A DNA stretch of 33,241 bases from Acidimicrobiia bacterium. GTDB lineage: Bacteria; Actinomycetota; Acidimicrobiia; Acidimicrobiales; Aldehydirespiratoraceae. The stretch spans positions 1-33,241 of the forward strand of contig JAUIML010000012.1 in assembly GCA_030432715.1 (NCBI GenBank), in the 5' to 3' direction. How positions within the stretch are numbered: position 1 is the first letter of the stretch; every line of letters starts with the position of its first letter. The position numbers and the translations under genes were made by a program. Below the pieces are notes generated by a model. The model did no database searches and was not told the origin of the DNA. It saw only the letters and a list, made by a program, of their open reading frames with translations. Shown here in pieces: positions 15,438 to 23,695 of this stretch.

Positions 15438-16256
15438 ATGACCCTGGAAATCACCCCGCTCAACGGCTACTTCGGTGCTGAGGTCTCGGGTGTCGACATG
15501 GCCGATGTCGACGACTCGACCCGCGACGAGCTGCGCAAGACATGGCTCGACCACAAGGTCCTGGTGTTGCGCGAGCAGGACGTGTCGATCGAGGAACACA
15601 TCGCCTTCGGTCGACTGTTCGGCGATCTCGAGATCCATCCCTTCACCGACGGGATCGACGGCTATCCCGAGATCGTGAAGCTGGAGGCGGGAGGCGACAG
15701 TGGGAAGACCTTCGTCGCCGCCGGCTGGCATTCCGATGTGACGTGGCGGGCCGAGCCCTCGATGGGTTCGATCCTGCGTGGTCGTGTGGTGCCCGAGGTG
15801 GGAGGCGACACGTGTTTCGCCGATGCCACCGCCGCCTACGAACGGATGCCGCAGGATCTGAAGGACCTCGTCGACGACGCCTACGCGATCCACGACTACG
15901 CCCGGGTCTTCGCGTCGCGGGTGGCGCCCGACGAGCAGGAGGAGATCCGGGCGAGGTACCCACCCCAGCGCCATCCGGTGATCCGCACCCACCCCGAGAC
16001 CGGGGCCCGGGGGATCTACACCAACATCGGCTTCACGTCCCACATCGACGGCATGAGTGCCGAGGAGTCGACACGGACGCTGCGGCGCCTCGAGCGCCAG
16101 ATCATGGACCCGAGTGTGCAGATCCGCGTGCGCTGGGAACCGAACACCTTCGTGATGTGGGACAACCGCGCCGTGCAACACGCCGCCACCACCGACTTCC
16201 TGCCCGCCCACCGCGTCATGGAACGGGTCACCGTCATCGGCGACCGTCCCTACTGA
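15438..16256 (+). CDS. TauD/TfdA family Fe(II)/2-oxoglutarate dioxygenase (second of a tandem pair)
   Basis: 272 residues from ATG 15438, preceded by GAGGAG. The complete facial triad is visible: His98 and Asp100 (WHSDVTW) and His248 (WDNRAVQHAA). The 2-oxoglutarate Arg is Arg263. It shares long blocks with the upstream gene (WLDHKVLV, EPSMGSILRG, TFVMWDNRAV, HPETG), so the pair arose by duplication. The substrate-facing parts differ: KLEAGGDSGKTFVAAG here against RITSNDEFPYAAS upstream. That suggests different substrates or a two-step oxidation. It is probably co-transcribed with the upstream gene and the sulfurtransferase 11 bp downstream. Confidence 0.93.
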   Translation: MTLEITPLNGYFGAEVSGVDMADVDDSTRDELRKTWLDHKVLVLREQDVSIEEHIAFGRLFGDLEIHPFTDGIDGYPEIVKLEAGGDSGKTFVAAGWHSDVTWRAEPSMGSILRGRVVPEVGGDTCFADATAAYERMPQDLKDLVDDAYAIHDYARVFASRVAPDEQEEIRARYPPQRHPVIRTHPETGARGIYTNIGFTSHIDGMSAEESTRTLRRLERQIMDPSVQIRVRWEPNTFVMWDNRAVQHAATTDFLPAHRVMERVTVIGDRPY

Positions 16257-16267
16257 TCGCGTCCTCG

Positions 16268-17092
16268 ATGACCTTCGGCCCGATCGTGAGCCCCGAGTGG
16301 CTCGCCGAACACCTCGACGACGAGGGCCTGGTGATCGTCGATCTCCGCTGGTCGGTGACCGGCGGCCCCGGTCGCGACGCGTACGATGCCGGGCACATCC
16401 CCGGTGCGGTCTTCGCCGATCTCGACGTCGACCTCTCGGGCGCGGCATCGGCGGCTGCCGGCCGGCACCCTCTGCCCACGCCGATTCGCTTCGCCGAGGC
16501 GATGGGCCGACTCGGCATCGGTGATCGCACCCGCGTGGTCGTCTACGACGATGCCGGCGGCCTGATCGCGGCGCGGCTCTGGTGGATGCTCGACGTGCTC
16601 GGCCGCGAAGTGGCCGTGCTCGACGGCGGGTTCCAGGCGTGGACCGGCAAGGTCTCGAAGGCGAAGCCCAGGCCGTCCGACGCCGAGTTCACCCCGCGCC
16701 CGTGGCCCGAGCACGTCCGGGTCACTCCCGATCAGGTCGCCGCGCTCGCCGACGAAGCGGTCCTCGTCGATGCCCGTTCTCCCGATCGCTATGCCGACGG
16801 AGGGCCGATCGACCCTCGGCCCGGCCACATCCCCGGCGCCCGCAATGTGCCGGCCGGGGCCAACCTCGACGAAGGCCGATGGCGCCCGCCCCGCGCCCTG
16901 CGTGAGATCTACGAGGACGCCGGGGCCGACGGTGACGATGTCATCGCGTACTGCGGCAGCGGGGTGACGGCCTGCGCCGATCTGCTCGGCCGCCGTCTGG
17001 CCGGTCTGCCCGACGGTCGCCTCTACCCGGGGTCGTGGTCGCAGTGGGGAAGCGACGAGGATCGCCCTGCAGTCAGCGGATCCGAACCCTGA
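16268..17092 (+). CDS. Two-domain rhodanese sulfurtransferase (3-mercaptopyruvate/thiosulfate type)
   Basis: 274 residues from ATG 16268. It has two rhodanese domains. The first (about 7-125, VIVDLRWSV...DAGHIPGAVFADLD) lacks a catalytic Cys. The second (about 150-268) has VLVDARSPDRY, GHIPGARNVP and the active-site loop CGSGVTAC with Cys229. CGSGVTA is the loop form associated with 3-mercaptopyruvate sulfurtransferases, while thiosulfate sulfurtransferases usually have CRKGVTA. The enzyme transfers sulfane sulfur to cyanide, thioredoxin or another thiol. It follows the two TauD genes within 11 bp, so an operon is likely; whether it handles sulfur released by them is inference. Confidence 0.92.
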   Translation: MTFGPIVSPEWLAEHLDDEGLVIVDLRWSVTGGPGRDAYDAGHIPGAVFADLDVDLSGAASAAAGRHPLPTPIRFAEAMGRLGIGDRTRVVVYDDAGGLIAARLWWMLDVLGREVAVLDGGFQAWTGKVSKAKPRPSDAEFTPRPWPEHVRVTPDQVAALADEAVLVDARSPDRYADGGPIDPRPGHIPGARNVPAGANLDEGRWRPPRALREIYEDAGADGDDVIAYCGSGVTACADLLGRRLAGLPDGRLYPGSWSQWGSDEDRPAVSGSEP

Positions 17093-17129
17093 GCGCACCC
17101 GACGATCCGTCTCGGACTGGAGTCTCACA

Positions 17130-17885
17130 GTGAGTGCTGATGATCTTCGCGGCACGGTCGCCCTCGTCACCGGTGGGGCCGGTGGCATCGGTCGGGCCGT
17201 GGTGTCCCGGCTCGCCCGTCGGGGCGCGACCGTCGTCGTCGCCGATGTCGACCGTGCTGGGGCCGAAGAGGTCGCAGCCGACGTCGGCGGCCGGGCCCGG
17301 TGTTTCGACGTCGCCTCCCGACGAGAATGGGACGAGGCGGTCGGCGAGATCGTCACCGAACTCGGCCGCCTCGATCGGGTCGTGCTCAACGCCGGGGTGA
17401 TGTCGCGACCCAGGAATGTCGCCATCGACGCCGGCGACCCGCTCGAGTGGATGAGCGAACGCTACGACATCGTGCGCGGGGTCAACCTCGACGGCGTGGC
17501 CTACGGCGTGCTGGCCACGGTCGAGGAGCTCGCCCGCCATGGCGGTGCGATCGTCGTGACCGCCTCGATGTCGGGGCTCGATCCGCAGCGCGGGGATCCG
17601 ACGTATTCGATGACGAAGGCGGGGGTCATCGCGCTGGTCCGGGGTCTCGCACCGTCGCTCTCCACGCGGGGTGTGCGGATCGGGGCGGTCTGTCCGGCCG
17701 GCACCGACACGCCGCTCATCCCGCCCGACGTTCCCCGCTCGGAAGCCGCGTTGGCGCCTCCGGACTTCGTTGCCGAGGCGCTCGAACGCGTCCTCGATCT
17801 CGGCCCCGACGAGGCCGGCGGGATCTGGGTGACGCTCGGGGTCCACGACCCGTTGCGTCGCCACGAGTTCCCGAACGTGCGCTGA
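17130..17885 (+). CDS. Short-chain dehydrogenase/reductase (SDR)
   Basis: 251 residues from GTG 17130. Classical SDR with TGGAGGIG (14-21) for NAD(P) binding, NAG (87-89), and catalytic Ser146, Tyr159 and Lys163 (ASMSG...TYSMTK). Asp39/Asp41 in VVADVDR after beta-2 suggest preference for NAD(H). It probably oxidises a secondary alcohol or reduces a ketone of an unknown small molecule. It is 37 bp after the sulfurtransferase and in the same direction, and convergent with the SnoaL-like gene 6 bp away. Confidence 0.92.
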   Translation: MSADDLRGTVALVTGGAGGIGRAVVSRLARRGATVVVADVDRAGAEEVAADVGGRARCFDVASRREWDEAVGEIVTELGRLDRVVLNAGVMSRPRNVAIDAGDPLEWMSERYDIVRGVNLDGVAYGVLATVEELARHGGAIVVTASMSGLDPQRGDPTYSMTKAGVIALVRGLAPSLSTRGVRIGAVCPAGTDTPLIPPDVPRSEAALAPPDFVAEALERVLDLGPDEAGGIWVTLGVHDPLRRHEFPNVR

Positions 17886-17891
17886 GGCTGC

Positions 17892-18515
17892 TCAGCGCAC
17901 CCGGATGCGCGGGTCGGGCGTGCCCCGGCGCATGCGGGAGAGGAACTCGTCGATCGGCGCCGGTGCCGCGACCTCCGGTTCCTCGTCATCGGGCGGATGC
18001 GCCCAGAACTCCTCCCACGACGGGAACAGGTCGTGGAAGGCGCCCTCGTAGGGCTCGCGGTCGGGCCAGCGCATCTTGTCGTCGCCGACCGGGGGACGGT
18101 TCAGATCGGTGGCGTACCAGTAGCAGGGGAGGCGACGGCGGAAGAGCCACCGGCCGTCGATGCGCTCGTAGTCGTCCCAGTAGAGCATCTGCATGATGAC
18201 CCACTCGTCGCCGGTCTCGTGCTCGTTCTTCGAGTAGACGACGCCGTGGGCATGGTCGACGTCGTCGAACTCGATCACGTGGTTGCCGATGTGGTGGGCG
18301 GTGCCCGTGAACTGCAGGCGCAGGGTGTCGTCGAGCCACCGTTTCAGATGGGCCCGCCCCGTTTGGTCCCGACTCACGCGGATGTCGGGGGCGAACAGGT
18401 TGACGTGGGCGTCGAGATCGCGCATGTCGAGCGACAGGGCGTACTTCGCGACCAGTTGGCGGATCTCGTCGAGTGACTCGAGGCGGTCGAGTCGGGCTTC
18501 GAGGTCAGTGGACAT
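17892..18515 (-). CDS. SnoaL-like (NTF2-fold) protein
   Basis: 207 residues from ATG 18515, with GGGAG 7 nt upstream. Residues about 10-150 form a SnoaL/NTF2-like cone: LDRLESLDEIRQLVAKYALSLDMRDLDAHVNLFAPDIRV, the hydrophobic pocket strand TAHHIGNHVIEFDD, then the WVIMQMLYWDDYERIDGRWLF segment. This fold is used by small isomerases, cyclases, dehydratases and non-enzymatic binders, so the reaction is open. The C-terminal 55 residues are an acidic, Pro-rich extension ending in DPRIRVR. In catabolic clusters such proteins often accompany SDRs and dioxygenases, as here. Confidence 0.85.
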   Translation of the reverse strand: MSTDLEARLDRLESLDEIRQLVAKYALSLDMRDLDAHVNLFAPDIRVSRDQTGRAHLKRWLDDTLRLQFTGTAHHIGNHVIEFDDVDHAHGVVYSKNEHETGDEWVIMQMLYWDDYERIDGRWLFRRRLPCYWYATDLNRPPVGDDKMRWPDREPYEGAFHDLFPSWEEFWAHPPDDEEPEVAAPAPIDEFLSRMRRGTPDPRIRVR

Positions 18516-18557
18516 GGCGACTCCCTGATCGTTCTGCGGACTTCATGGTGATGGATC

Positions 18558-18563
18558 TACCAT
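18558..18563 (+). promoter_or_regulatory. -10-like box (TACCAT) before the hydroxyacid dehydrogenase gene
   Basis: TACCAT fits TANNNT and would give a leader of about 33 nt containing GAGGGGAG before ATG 18603. It lies in the short gap between two divergent genes. Confidence 0.3.
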
Positions 18564-18602
18564 CGGCGACGAGGTCGGCCGGCCATCGAGGGGAGCGCAG
18601 CG

Positions 18603-19571
18603 ATGGGAGACAGTGATCGACTCCGGGTGGTCGTGCTCGACGACTACCAGCGGGTCGCCGAGGTGCTGGGAGACTGGGCGACGATCCCGGCGGCCGTCGA
18701 GCTCGTCACCATCGACCACCACGTTCCCGGCGGGGCCGAGCTCGTCGAGGCAGTGGGCGATGCGGACGTGGTCGTCGCCATGCGCGAACGCACCGCGCTG
18801 ACCGAGGAGTTCTTCGCGGCGGTTCCGACGCTGCGGCTCGTGGTCACCACCGGACCGTCCAACGCGGTGATCGACGTCGCCGCCGCCGAGCGCCACGGCG
18901 TGGAGGTCCGGGGGACGGGCGGATACCTGTCGACGACGGCCGAGCACACGTGGGCGCTGATCCTCGCCCTGGTGCGTCACATCCCTGCGTCGGATCGTGC
19001 GATTCGGGAGGGCGGGTGGCAGCACACGATGGGTACCGAGCTCGCGGGGCGGGTGCTCGGCGTGGTCGGCCTCGGCCGCCTCGGGTCGGCGGTGGCCCGC
19101 GTGGCGCAGGCGTTCGACATGGACGTGATCGCCTGGAGTCCGAATCTCGATCCGGCCCGGGCCGAGGAGCTGGGAGTCGAGGCGGTCACGCGCGACGAAC
19201 TCTTCTCGAGGGCCGATGTGGTGACGATCCACATGGTCCTGTCCGAGCGGACGCGGGGCCTGGTCGGTGCACACGAGATCGGGTTGATGAAGCCGACCGC
19301 GGTGCTGGTCAACAGTTCCCGCGGCCCGCTGGTGGACGAATCGGCGCTGGTCGAGGCGCTGGAGGAGCGCCGCATCGCCGGCGCCGCGCTCGACGTGTTC
19401 CACACCGAGCCGCTGCCGGCCGACCATCGGCTGCGTCGACTCGACAACACCGTCCTCACGCCGCACACGGGGTACGTCAGCGATGGCCTCTACCGGCTGT
19501 TCTACGACGAGATCGTGGAGGACATCGCGGCGTGGTGCCGGGGTGAGCCGCTGCGCGTCGTCGCGCCCTGA
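18603..19571 (+). CDS. D-isomer-specific 2-hydroxyacid dehydrogenase family protein
   Basis: 322 residues from ATG 18603, preceded by GAGGGGAG. It is a NAD-dependent D-2-hydroxyacid dehydrogenase of the phosphoglycerate dehydrogenase type. The substrate domain is split around a central Rossmann domain with GLGRLG (156-161). The catalytic triad is Arg240 (NSSRGPLVDE), Glu269 (HTEPLP) and His288 (LTPHTGY). The usual N-terminal RERT (about 61-64) and TTGPSN segments are present. There is no C-terminal ACT regulatory domain, so it is probably not the biosynthetic serA. It likely interconverts a 2-keto acid and a D-2-hydroxy acid within the surrounding catabolic block. Confidence 0.93.
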   Translation: MGDSDRLRVVVLDDYQRVAEVLGDWATIPAAVELVTIDHHVPGGAELVEAVGDADVVVAMRERTALTEEFFAAVPTLRLVVTTGPSNAVIDVAAAERHGVEVRGTGGYLSTTAEHTWALILALVRHIPASDRAIREGGWQHTMGTELAGRVLGVVGLGRLGSAVARVAQAFDMDVIAWSPNLDPARAEELGVEAVTRDELFSRADVVTIHMVLSERTRGLVGAHEIGLMKPTAVLVNSSRGPLVDESALVEALEERRIAGAALDVFHTEPLPADHRLRRLDNTVLTPHTGYVSDGLYRLFYDEIVEDIAAWCRGEPLRVVAP

Positions 19572-19591
19572 CGCGGCCCGCTCTCCGTCCA

Positions 19592-20689
19592 TCACCTGGC
19601 CGGATCGATGCCGACGTAGACGCGATCAGGGTCGTCGCCCTTCAGCACGGCCATGGCCTCCGACGCGTGCTCGAGGTCGAAGACATGGGTCCGTAGCGAG
19701 CCCAGGCCCGGATCGTCGCCCAACAGCTCGAGAGCCCGGTGATAGGCCGGCCAGCCGGCCGACCGGGCTCCCTGGATGCGGATCGCCCGCAGGACGACCC
19801 GGTCGACGTCGAGCGCTGCGCTGCGGCCCTGCTTGAGGCCGCCGAGCACGACGGTGCCGCCGTCGGCCACACAGTCGATCGCCTGGGAGACCGGCTCGAC
19901 CGCGCCGGCGCTGGTGTCGACGACCACGTCGACGCCGCGGCCGCCCGTCGCCTCGAGCACGGCCGCGGCGAGGTCGTCGGTGCCGATGTCGACCACGCGG
20001 TCGGCCCCGAGGTCGGTGGCGTGGCGCAGGCGCCGGTGGTCGTGGGGTGTGCCGGAGACGATCACGAGGCCGGCCCCGGCGGCGCGGGCGGCGACGACGG
20101 AGGCCAGTCCCCGCTGCCCGGCCCCGAGCACCACCACCGACTGGCCGGCACCGAGGCCCGACCGCCGAACCGTCCACTCGTGGGCGGCGCCGAGCGCGTT
20201 GAACAGGGTCGCCGTTCCGGGGTCGAGCCCGTCCGGGACGCGGTGGACCACCGACAGCGGATGCAGGGCCATGTGTTCCGACCAGCCGCCCCAGAGCATC
20301 GGTTCGGTCGACATGGGTACGAAGCCGTAGGCGAGCGGCCGGGTCGGCCAGCCGCGACACGACACGTATTCGCCGGTGAGGCAGGGCTGGCAGCTGCCGC
20401 AGGGGATGCTCGGTTCGACCGCCACGCGGTCGCCGACGGCCACCCCCCACCGCTGGGCCGTGGCCGCACCGATCTCCTCGATCACGCCGACGACCTCGTG
20501 GCCGAGGATCATCGGCCCGGCCGGCCAGCCGGACCCGGTGAACGACCCGTCGAACTGCTCGACATCGGTGCCACACAGGCCACACGCCTCGACCCTCAGC
20601 CACGCCCACTCCCCGTCGGGCAGCGGGGGGCGTTGGATTGTCTGGAGCTCGATCGCGCCCGGCCCGGTGAGTACCGCGGCGCGGGTCAT
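19592..20689 (-). CDS. Zinc-dependent alcohol dehydrogenase (MDR superfamily)
   Basis: 365 residues from ATG 20689. Medium-chain zinc dehydrogenase with catalytic zinc ligands Cys39 (CGLCGTD) and His64-Glu65 (LGHEVVG), and structural zinc ligands Cys97, Cys100, Cys103 and Cys111 (CGSCQPCLTGEYVSC). The Rossmann motif is VVVLGAGQRGLAS and the substrate-lobe closing segment is DVVVDTSAGA. The enzyme oxidises an alcohol with NAD(P). It is the last gene of a three-gene operon. Its ATG overlaps the amidohydrolase stop (TGATG, 20687-20691), giving translational coupling. The DHHRRL sequence after beta-2 does not settle the cofactor. Confidence 0.93.
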   Translation of the reverse strand: MTRAAVLTGPGAIELQTIQRPPLPDGEWAWLRVEACGLCGTDVEQFDGSFTGSGWPAGPMILGHEVVGVIEEIGAATAQRWGVAVGDRVAVEPSIPCGSCQPCLTGEYVSCRGWPTRPLAYGFVPMSTEPMLWGGWSEHMALHPLSVVHRVPDGLDPGTATLFNALGAAHEWTVRRSGLGAGQSVVVLGAGQRGLASVVAARAAGAGLVIVSGTPHDHRRLRHATDLGADRVVDIGTDDLAAAVLEATGGRGVDVVVDTSAGAVEPVSQAIDCVADGGTVVLGGLKQGRSAALDVDRVVLRAIRIQGARSAGWPAYHRALELLGDDPGLGSLRTHVFDLEHASEAMAVLKGDDPDRVYVGIDPAR

Positions 20690-21948
20690 CACCAGCTCTC
20701 GGGGTCGGCGATGACCGACTCGGGCACCGGGTGGCGATAGAGCTCCGACGCGTTCTCCCAGGTGATCCGGCGGCGGTCCGCCTCGGGAAGATCGCCGATC
20801 TCGCGGGACACGACCTCCTGCGTCCGGGGCCAGGTCGAATCGCAGTGGGGGTAGTCGGACTCGAGCAGGATGTGGTCGACGCCGATCACGTCGCGCTGGC
20901 GGAAGGCCGAGGGGTCCTCGACCGCACAGAAGTAGAAGTTGCGGCGGAAGACCTCGCTCGGGGTGAGATCGGAGGTCCAGGTGCCGTACATGTCGTGGTA
21001 CGACAGCATGTGGTCGAGACGGTCGATGAGCCCCGCCACCCAGCCGATGCCACCTTCCGAGAGGCAGATCTTGAGGTCGGGATGGCGGACCGGGGCCAGC
21101 GAATAGAGCCAGTCGACGGCGGCGTAGATCGCGTAGGCGAAGAACAGCACACCGACGACGTCGGGCGGGGCGTCCTCCGAGGTCGAGGGTGAGGCGCCGG
21201 CCGAGCCGATGTGGAGGTTGATCACCGTCCCGGTCTCGGCGCAGGCCTGGAGGAACGGTTCCCAGTGCCCTGAGTGGAGGGTCGGGAAGCCGAGCTTGTC
21301 CGGCGCTTCGGAGAACGTGACGGCCTTGAACCCGCGGTCCGCGTTCTCGCGGATCATGTCGGCCGCGACCTCGGGGTCGAGCAGCCACGGGATCTGGCAC
21401 GGGATGATGCGATCGGGATAGGGCCCGGCCCAGGACTCGAGATGCCAGTCGTTCCAGGCCCGCACGGTCGCCATGGCCAGCTCGCGGTCGTTGGTGACGG
21501 TCTGGAGGCGCTGGCCGGCGAAGCCGGGCAGGAACGACGGGAAGTTGACCGACGCGTAGACGCCGTTGAGGTCCATGTCGGCGACCCGGGTGTGGATGTC
21601 CCACGCGCCCCGGCGCATCTCGTCGAAGCGGGTCGGTTCGAACCCGTACTCCGACACGGGCCGCCCGACCACGGCGTTGAAGCCGACGTTGGGGAGCTCG
21701 TTGCCGTCGTAGAGCCACGTCTGCCGGCCGTCGTCGGTCTCGACCACCCGCGGGGCACGGTCGACCAGATGGGCCGGGATTCGGCCCTCGAAGGTGTCGG
21801 GTGGCTCCACCACGTGGTCGTCGGCGGAGATCACGAGGTGGTGCCGAGGGGCTCGCTCGGGTTCTGGGAGGAAGGTGACCTGCCGGTCCTCGCCGGTCGA
21901 TGCCTGGGTGAAGCTCAGGTCCTGGGCGAGGTCATCGAGGCTGCGCAT
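20689..21948 (-). CDS. Amidohydrolase family protein (amidohydrolase-2/ACMSD-like metal-dependent hydrolase or decarboxylase)
   Basis: 419 residues from ATG 21948. A TIM-barrel amidohydrolase of the ACMSD-like branch, which contains non-oxidative decarboxylases and hydrolases of aromatic or unsaturated acids. The metal site begins with Asp43-x-His45 (SADDHVVEPPD). A later barrel His lies in NLHIGSAG (about 240), a further one in the LDHMLSYHD segment, and the C-terminal Asp in LLESDYPHCDSTWP. The N-terminal 30 residues are extra. It is the middle gene of the operon with a class II aldolase (15 bp upstream) and an alcohol dehydrogenase (overlapping). The substrate is unknown; decarboxylation is an alternative to hydrolysis. 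Confidence 0.9.
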   Translation of the reverse strand: MRSLDDLAQDLSFTQASTGEDRQVTFLPEPERAPRHHLVISADDHVVEPPDTFEGRIPAHLVDRAPRVVETDDGRQTWLYDGNELPNVGFNAVVGRPVSEYGFEPTRFDEMRRGAWDIHTRVADMDLNGVYASVNFPSFLPGFAGQRLQTVTNDRELAMATVRAWNDWHLESWAGPYPDRIIPCQIPWLLDPEVAADMIRENADRGFKAVTFSEAPDKLGFPTLHSGHWEPFLQACAETGTVINLHIGSAGASPSTSEDAPPDVVGVLFFAYAIYAAVDWLYSLAPVRHPDLKICLSEGGIGWVAGLIDRLDHMLSYHDMYGTWTSDLTPSEVFRRNFYFCAVEDPSAFRQRDVIGVDHILLESDYPHCDSTWPRTQEVVSREIGDLPEADRRRITWENASELYRHPVPESVIADPESW

Positions 21949-21963
21949 ACGGGTGCTTTCGGG

Positions 21964-22779
21964 TCAGTCGAGAACGTCGGGTTCGGTGCGGATCAGCTGG
22001 CGGGCCAGTCCTTCGAAGTAGATGTCGGCGCCGCGCTCCATGAGCGAGACCTTCATGCCGGCGACGAGGCGGGGGTCGAGCGGGATCGGGTCGCGGCCGC
22101 TGCGTTGGACGTCGAGCGACATGCGGCACACCCGGTCGATGCTCGCTGCCCGGTACGTCGCCTGCTCGATCGTCTCGCCGGTGATGATGACGCCGTGGCT
22201 CGCGAGGACGACCACGCTCGCGTCCCCGATGCGAGCCGCAAGATCGGCACCCAGTTCGGCGCTGTCGACCTCGCCGGTGTACTCCGCCACGAGACCGAGG
22301 TCGCCGTCGAACATGCTGGCGGTCTGGTTGACCAGGTCGGGGAGGATCCCCATCGCCGCCAGCACACACACGTGGTACGGGTGGTTGTGGATCACCACCC
22401 GGGCGTCGGGGCGGACGCGATGCAGTTCTGTGTGGATGTGGATCGCCGGTGTCACGTCCCACTTCCCGGCGACGATGTTGGCGTCGGCGTCGACCTCACA
22501 GATGTCGCTGGCCGCGACCTCGCGCCACCACAGACCCCAGGGATTCACCAGCATGGTGTCGGTGCCCTCGCGTTGCCAGGTGATGTGGCCGGCGAGGTTC
22601 TCGGCGAATCCCTCGATCGCGAGCCAGCGGAAGGCCAGCGCGAGCTTCTGCTCGTCGGTGAGATCGCGGCCGATGCCGGGATTGATGCTCGGTGACCAGA
22701 CGGCATAGCCGCCCTCGCGCACGGCGGTGGTCGGGTCGGCGGCGTTATCGTCGTGGGTGCTGGTGACAGGAGACGTCAT
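21964..22779 (-). CDS. Class II aldolase/adducin family protein
   Basis: 271 residues from ATG 22779. Zinc-dependent class II aldolase fold: FAENLAGHITWQ (about 58-69) for the phosphate/carboxylate loop, zinc ligands His131 and His133 (VVIHNHPYHV) and His195 (LASHGVIITG). Family members cleave C-C bonds (fuculose phosphate, ribulose phosphate) or decarboxylate aromatic acids. The absence of sugar-phosphate context and the presence of an amidohydrolase and an alcohol dehydrogenase suggest a non-sugar substrate (inference). First gene of the operon. Transcription probably starts at the ATG itself, since AATCAT ends 7 nt upstream with a perfect TTGACA 17 bp before it. Confidence 0.92.
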   Translation of the reverse strand: MTSPVTSTHDDNAADPTTAVREGGYAVWSPSINPGIGRDLTDEQKLALAFRWLAIEGFAENLAGHITWQREGTDTMLVNPWGLWWREVAASDICEVDADANIVAGKWDVTPAIHIHTELHRVRPDARVVIHNHPYHVCVLAAMGILPDLVNQTASMFDGDLGLVAEYTGEVDSAELGADLAARIGDASVVVLASHGVIITGETIEQATYRAASIDRVCRMSLDVQRSGRDPIPLDPRLVAGMKVSLMERGADIYFEGLARQLIRTEPDVLD

Positions 22780-22815
22780 CTTCTATATGATTTGCGTTTA
22801 ACGCCGACCTGTCAA
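22763..22815. promoter_or_regulatory. Overlapping divergent promoters with a palindromic operator candidate
   Basis: Plus strand: GTGACA (22763-22768), 17 bp, TATGAT (22786-22791), driving the GntR gene with a leader of about 43 nt. Minus strand: TTGACA (22815-22810), 17 bp, AATCAT (22792-22787), driving the aldolase operon with its ATG 7 nt after the -10. The two -10 boxes overlap. The perfect palindrome GCGTT-T-AACGC (22794-22804) lies at the plus start site and inside the minus spacer, so one bound dimer could affect both. The GntR regulator encoded alongside is the obvious candidate. Confidence 0.6.
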
Positions 22816-22840
22816 CCCGAACCCCGAAAGCACGTGGACG

Positions 22841-23695
22841 ATGAAGAACTCTTCGGCGGCCGGCGCGAAGGCATCGGGATCCGACCCACTCCTCGCCGTC
22901 CCCTCGATACGCGGCGACCGAGGGGCCGGTGGCCGCTATCGGGCCCCTCACGTGGCCGACCTGGTCGTGGCGGAGCTTCGACGCCGGATCCTCGACGGCG
23001 AGTTGAAGGACGGCGACGAGTTGCCACGCCAGGAGGACCTGCTCCTGGAGTTCGGGGTTTCCAAACCCTCCATGCGTGAGGCCCTGCGGATCCTCGAATC
23101 CGAAGGCCTGCTGTCCGTGCGGCGGGGCAAGCTCGGTGGTGCGGTCGTGCACCGACCCGGCGAGGGCATGGCGGCCTACACGCTCGGCATGGTGCTGCGC
23201 ACGATGGGCGCACCGGTCGACGACGTGTCGATGGCGCTCAACATGCTCGAGCCCCAGTGCGTCGCCCTGTGCGCGAGCCGGCCGGACCGAGCCGAGACGG
23301 TCATCCCGCGGTTGCGGGAACTGCAGGAGGAGGCCGCGGCCTGCATCGACGACGTGCGCCAGTTCACGATCGTCTCCCGACAGTTCCACGAGGAGCTGGT
23401 CAACCTCTGCGGAAGCCCCACGTTGACGCTCGTCGTCGGCGCGCTCGAAGCGGTTTGGTCGGCCCATGCCGACGCGTGGGCCGAGATCCACGCCGACCAC
23501 GGCGACTACCCCGACGCCGACTACCGCCGCCAAGGACTCGACGACCACGCGGTGCTGCTCGATCTCATCGAACGGGGAGATGTGGCCGGCGCGGTGGCCG
23601 AGGCTCACCGCCATCTGGAGTGGTCGCCGGTCTACACGATCGACGAGGACCACTCCGTCTTCCCGAGCCTGCTGTCGGAGCGCCCCGCCCCATGA
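22841..23695 (+). CDS. GntR family transcriptional regulator (FadR/FCD subfamily)
   Basis: 284 residues from ATG 22841. A Gly/Ala/Arg-rich N-terminal extension (1-36) precedes a winged helix-turn-helix (about 37-108: ADLVVAELRRRILDGELKDGDELPRQEDLLLEFGVSKPSMREALRILESEGLL, given here as landmarks ADLVV, ELP and SMREALRILE) with the wing RRGKLGGAVV. An FCD ligand domain follows (about 118-265), with metal-type residues around RQFHEELVNLCG and AHRHLEW. Such regulators respond to an organic acid, often the substrate of the adjacent genes. It is divergent from the aldolase operon across overlapping promoters, and its stop overlaps the dioxygenase start (ATGA). Confidence 0.93.
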   Translation: MKNSSAAGAKASGSDPLLAVPSIRGDRGAGGRYRAPHVADLVVAELRRRILDGELKDGDELPRQEDLLLEFGVSKPSMREALRILESEGLLSVRRGKLGGAVVHRPGEGMAAYTLGMVLRTMGAPVDDVSMALNMLEPQCVALCASRPDRAETVIPRLRELQEEAAACIDDVRQFTIVSRQFHEELVNLCGSPTLTLVVGALEAVWSAHADAWAEIHADHGDYPDADYRRQGLDDHAVLLDLIERGDVAGAVAEAHRHLEWSPVYTIDEDHSVFPSLLSERPAP

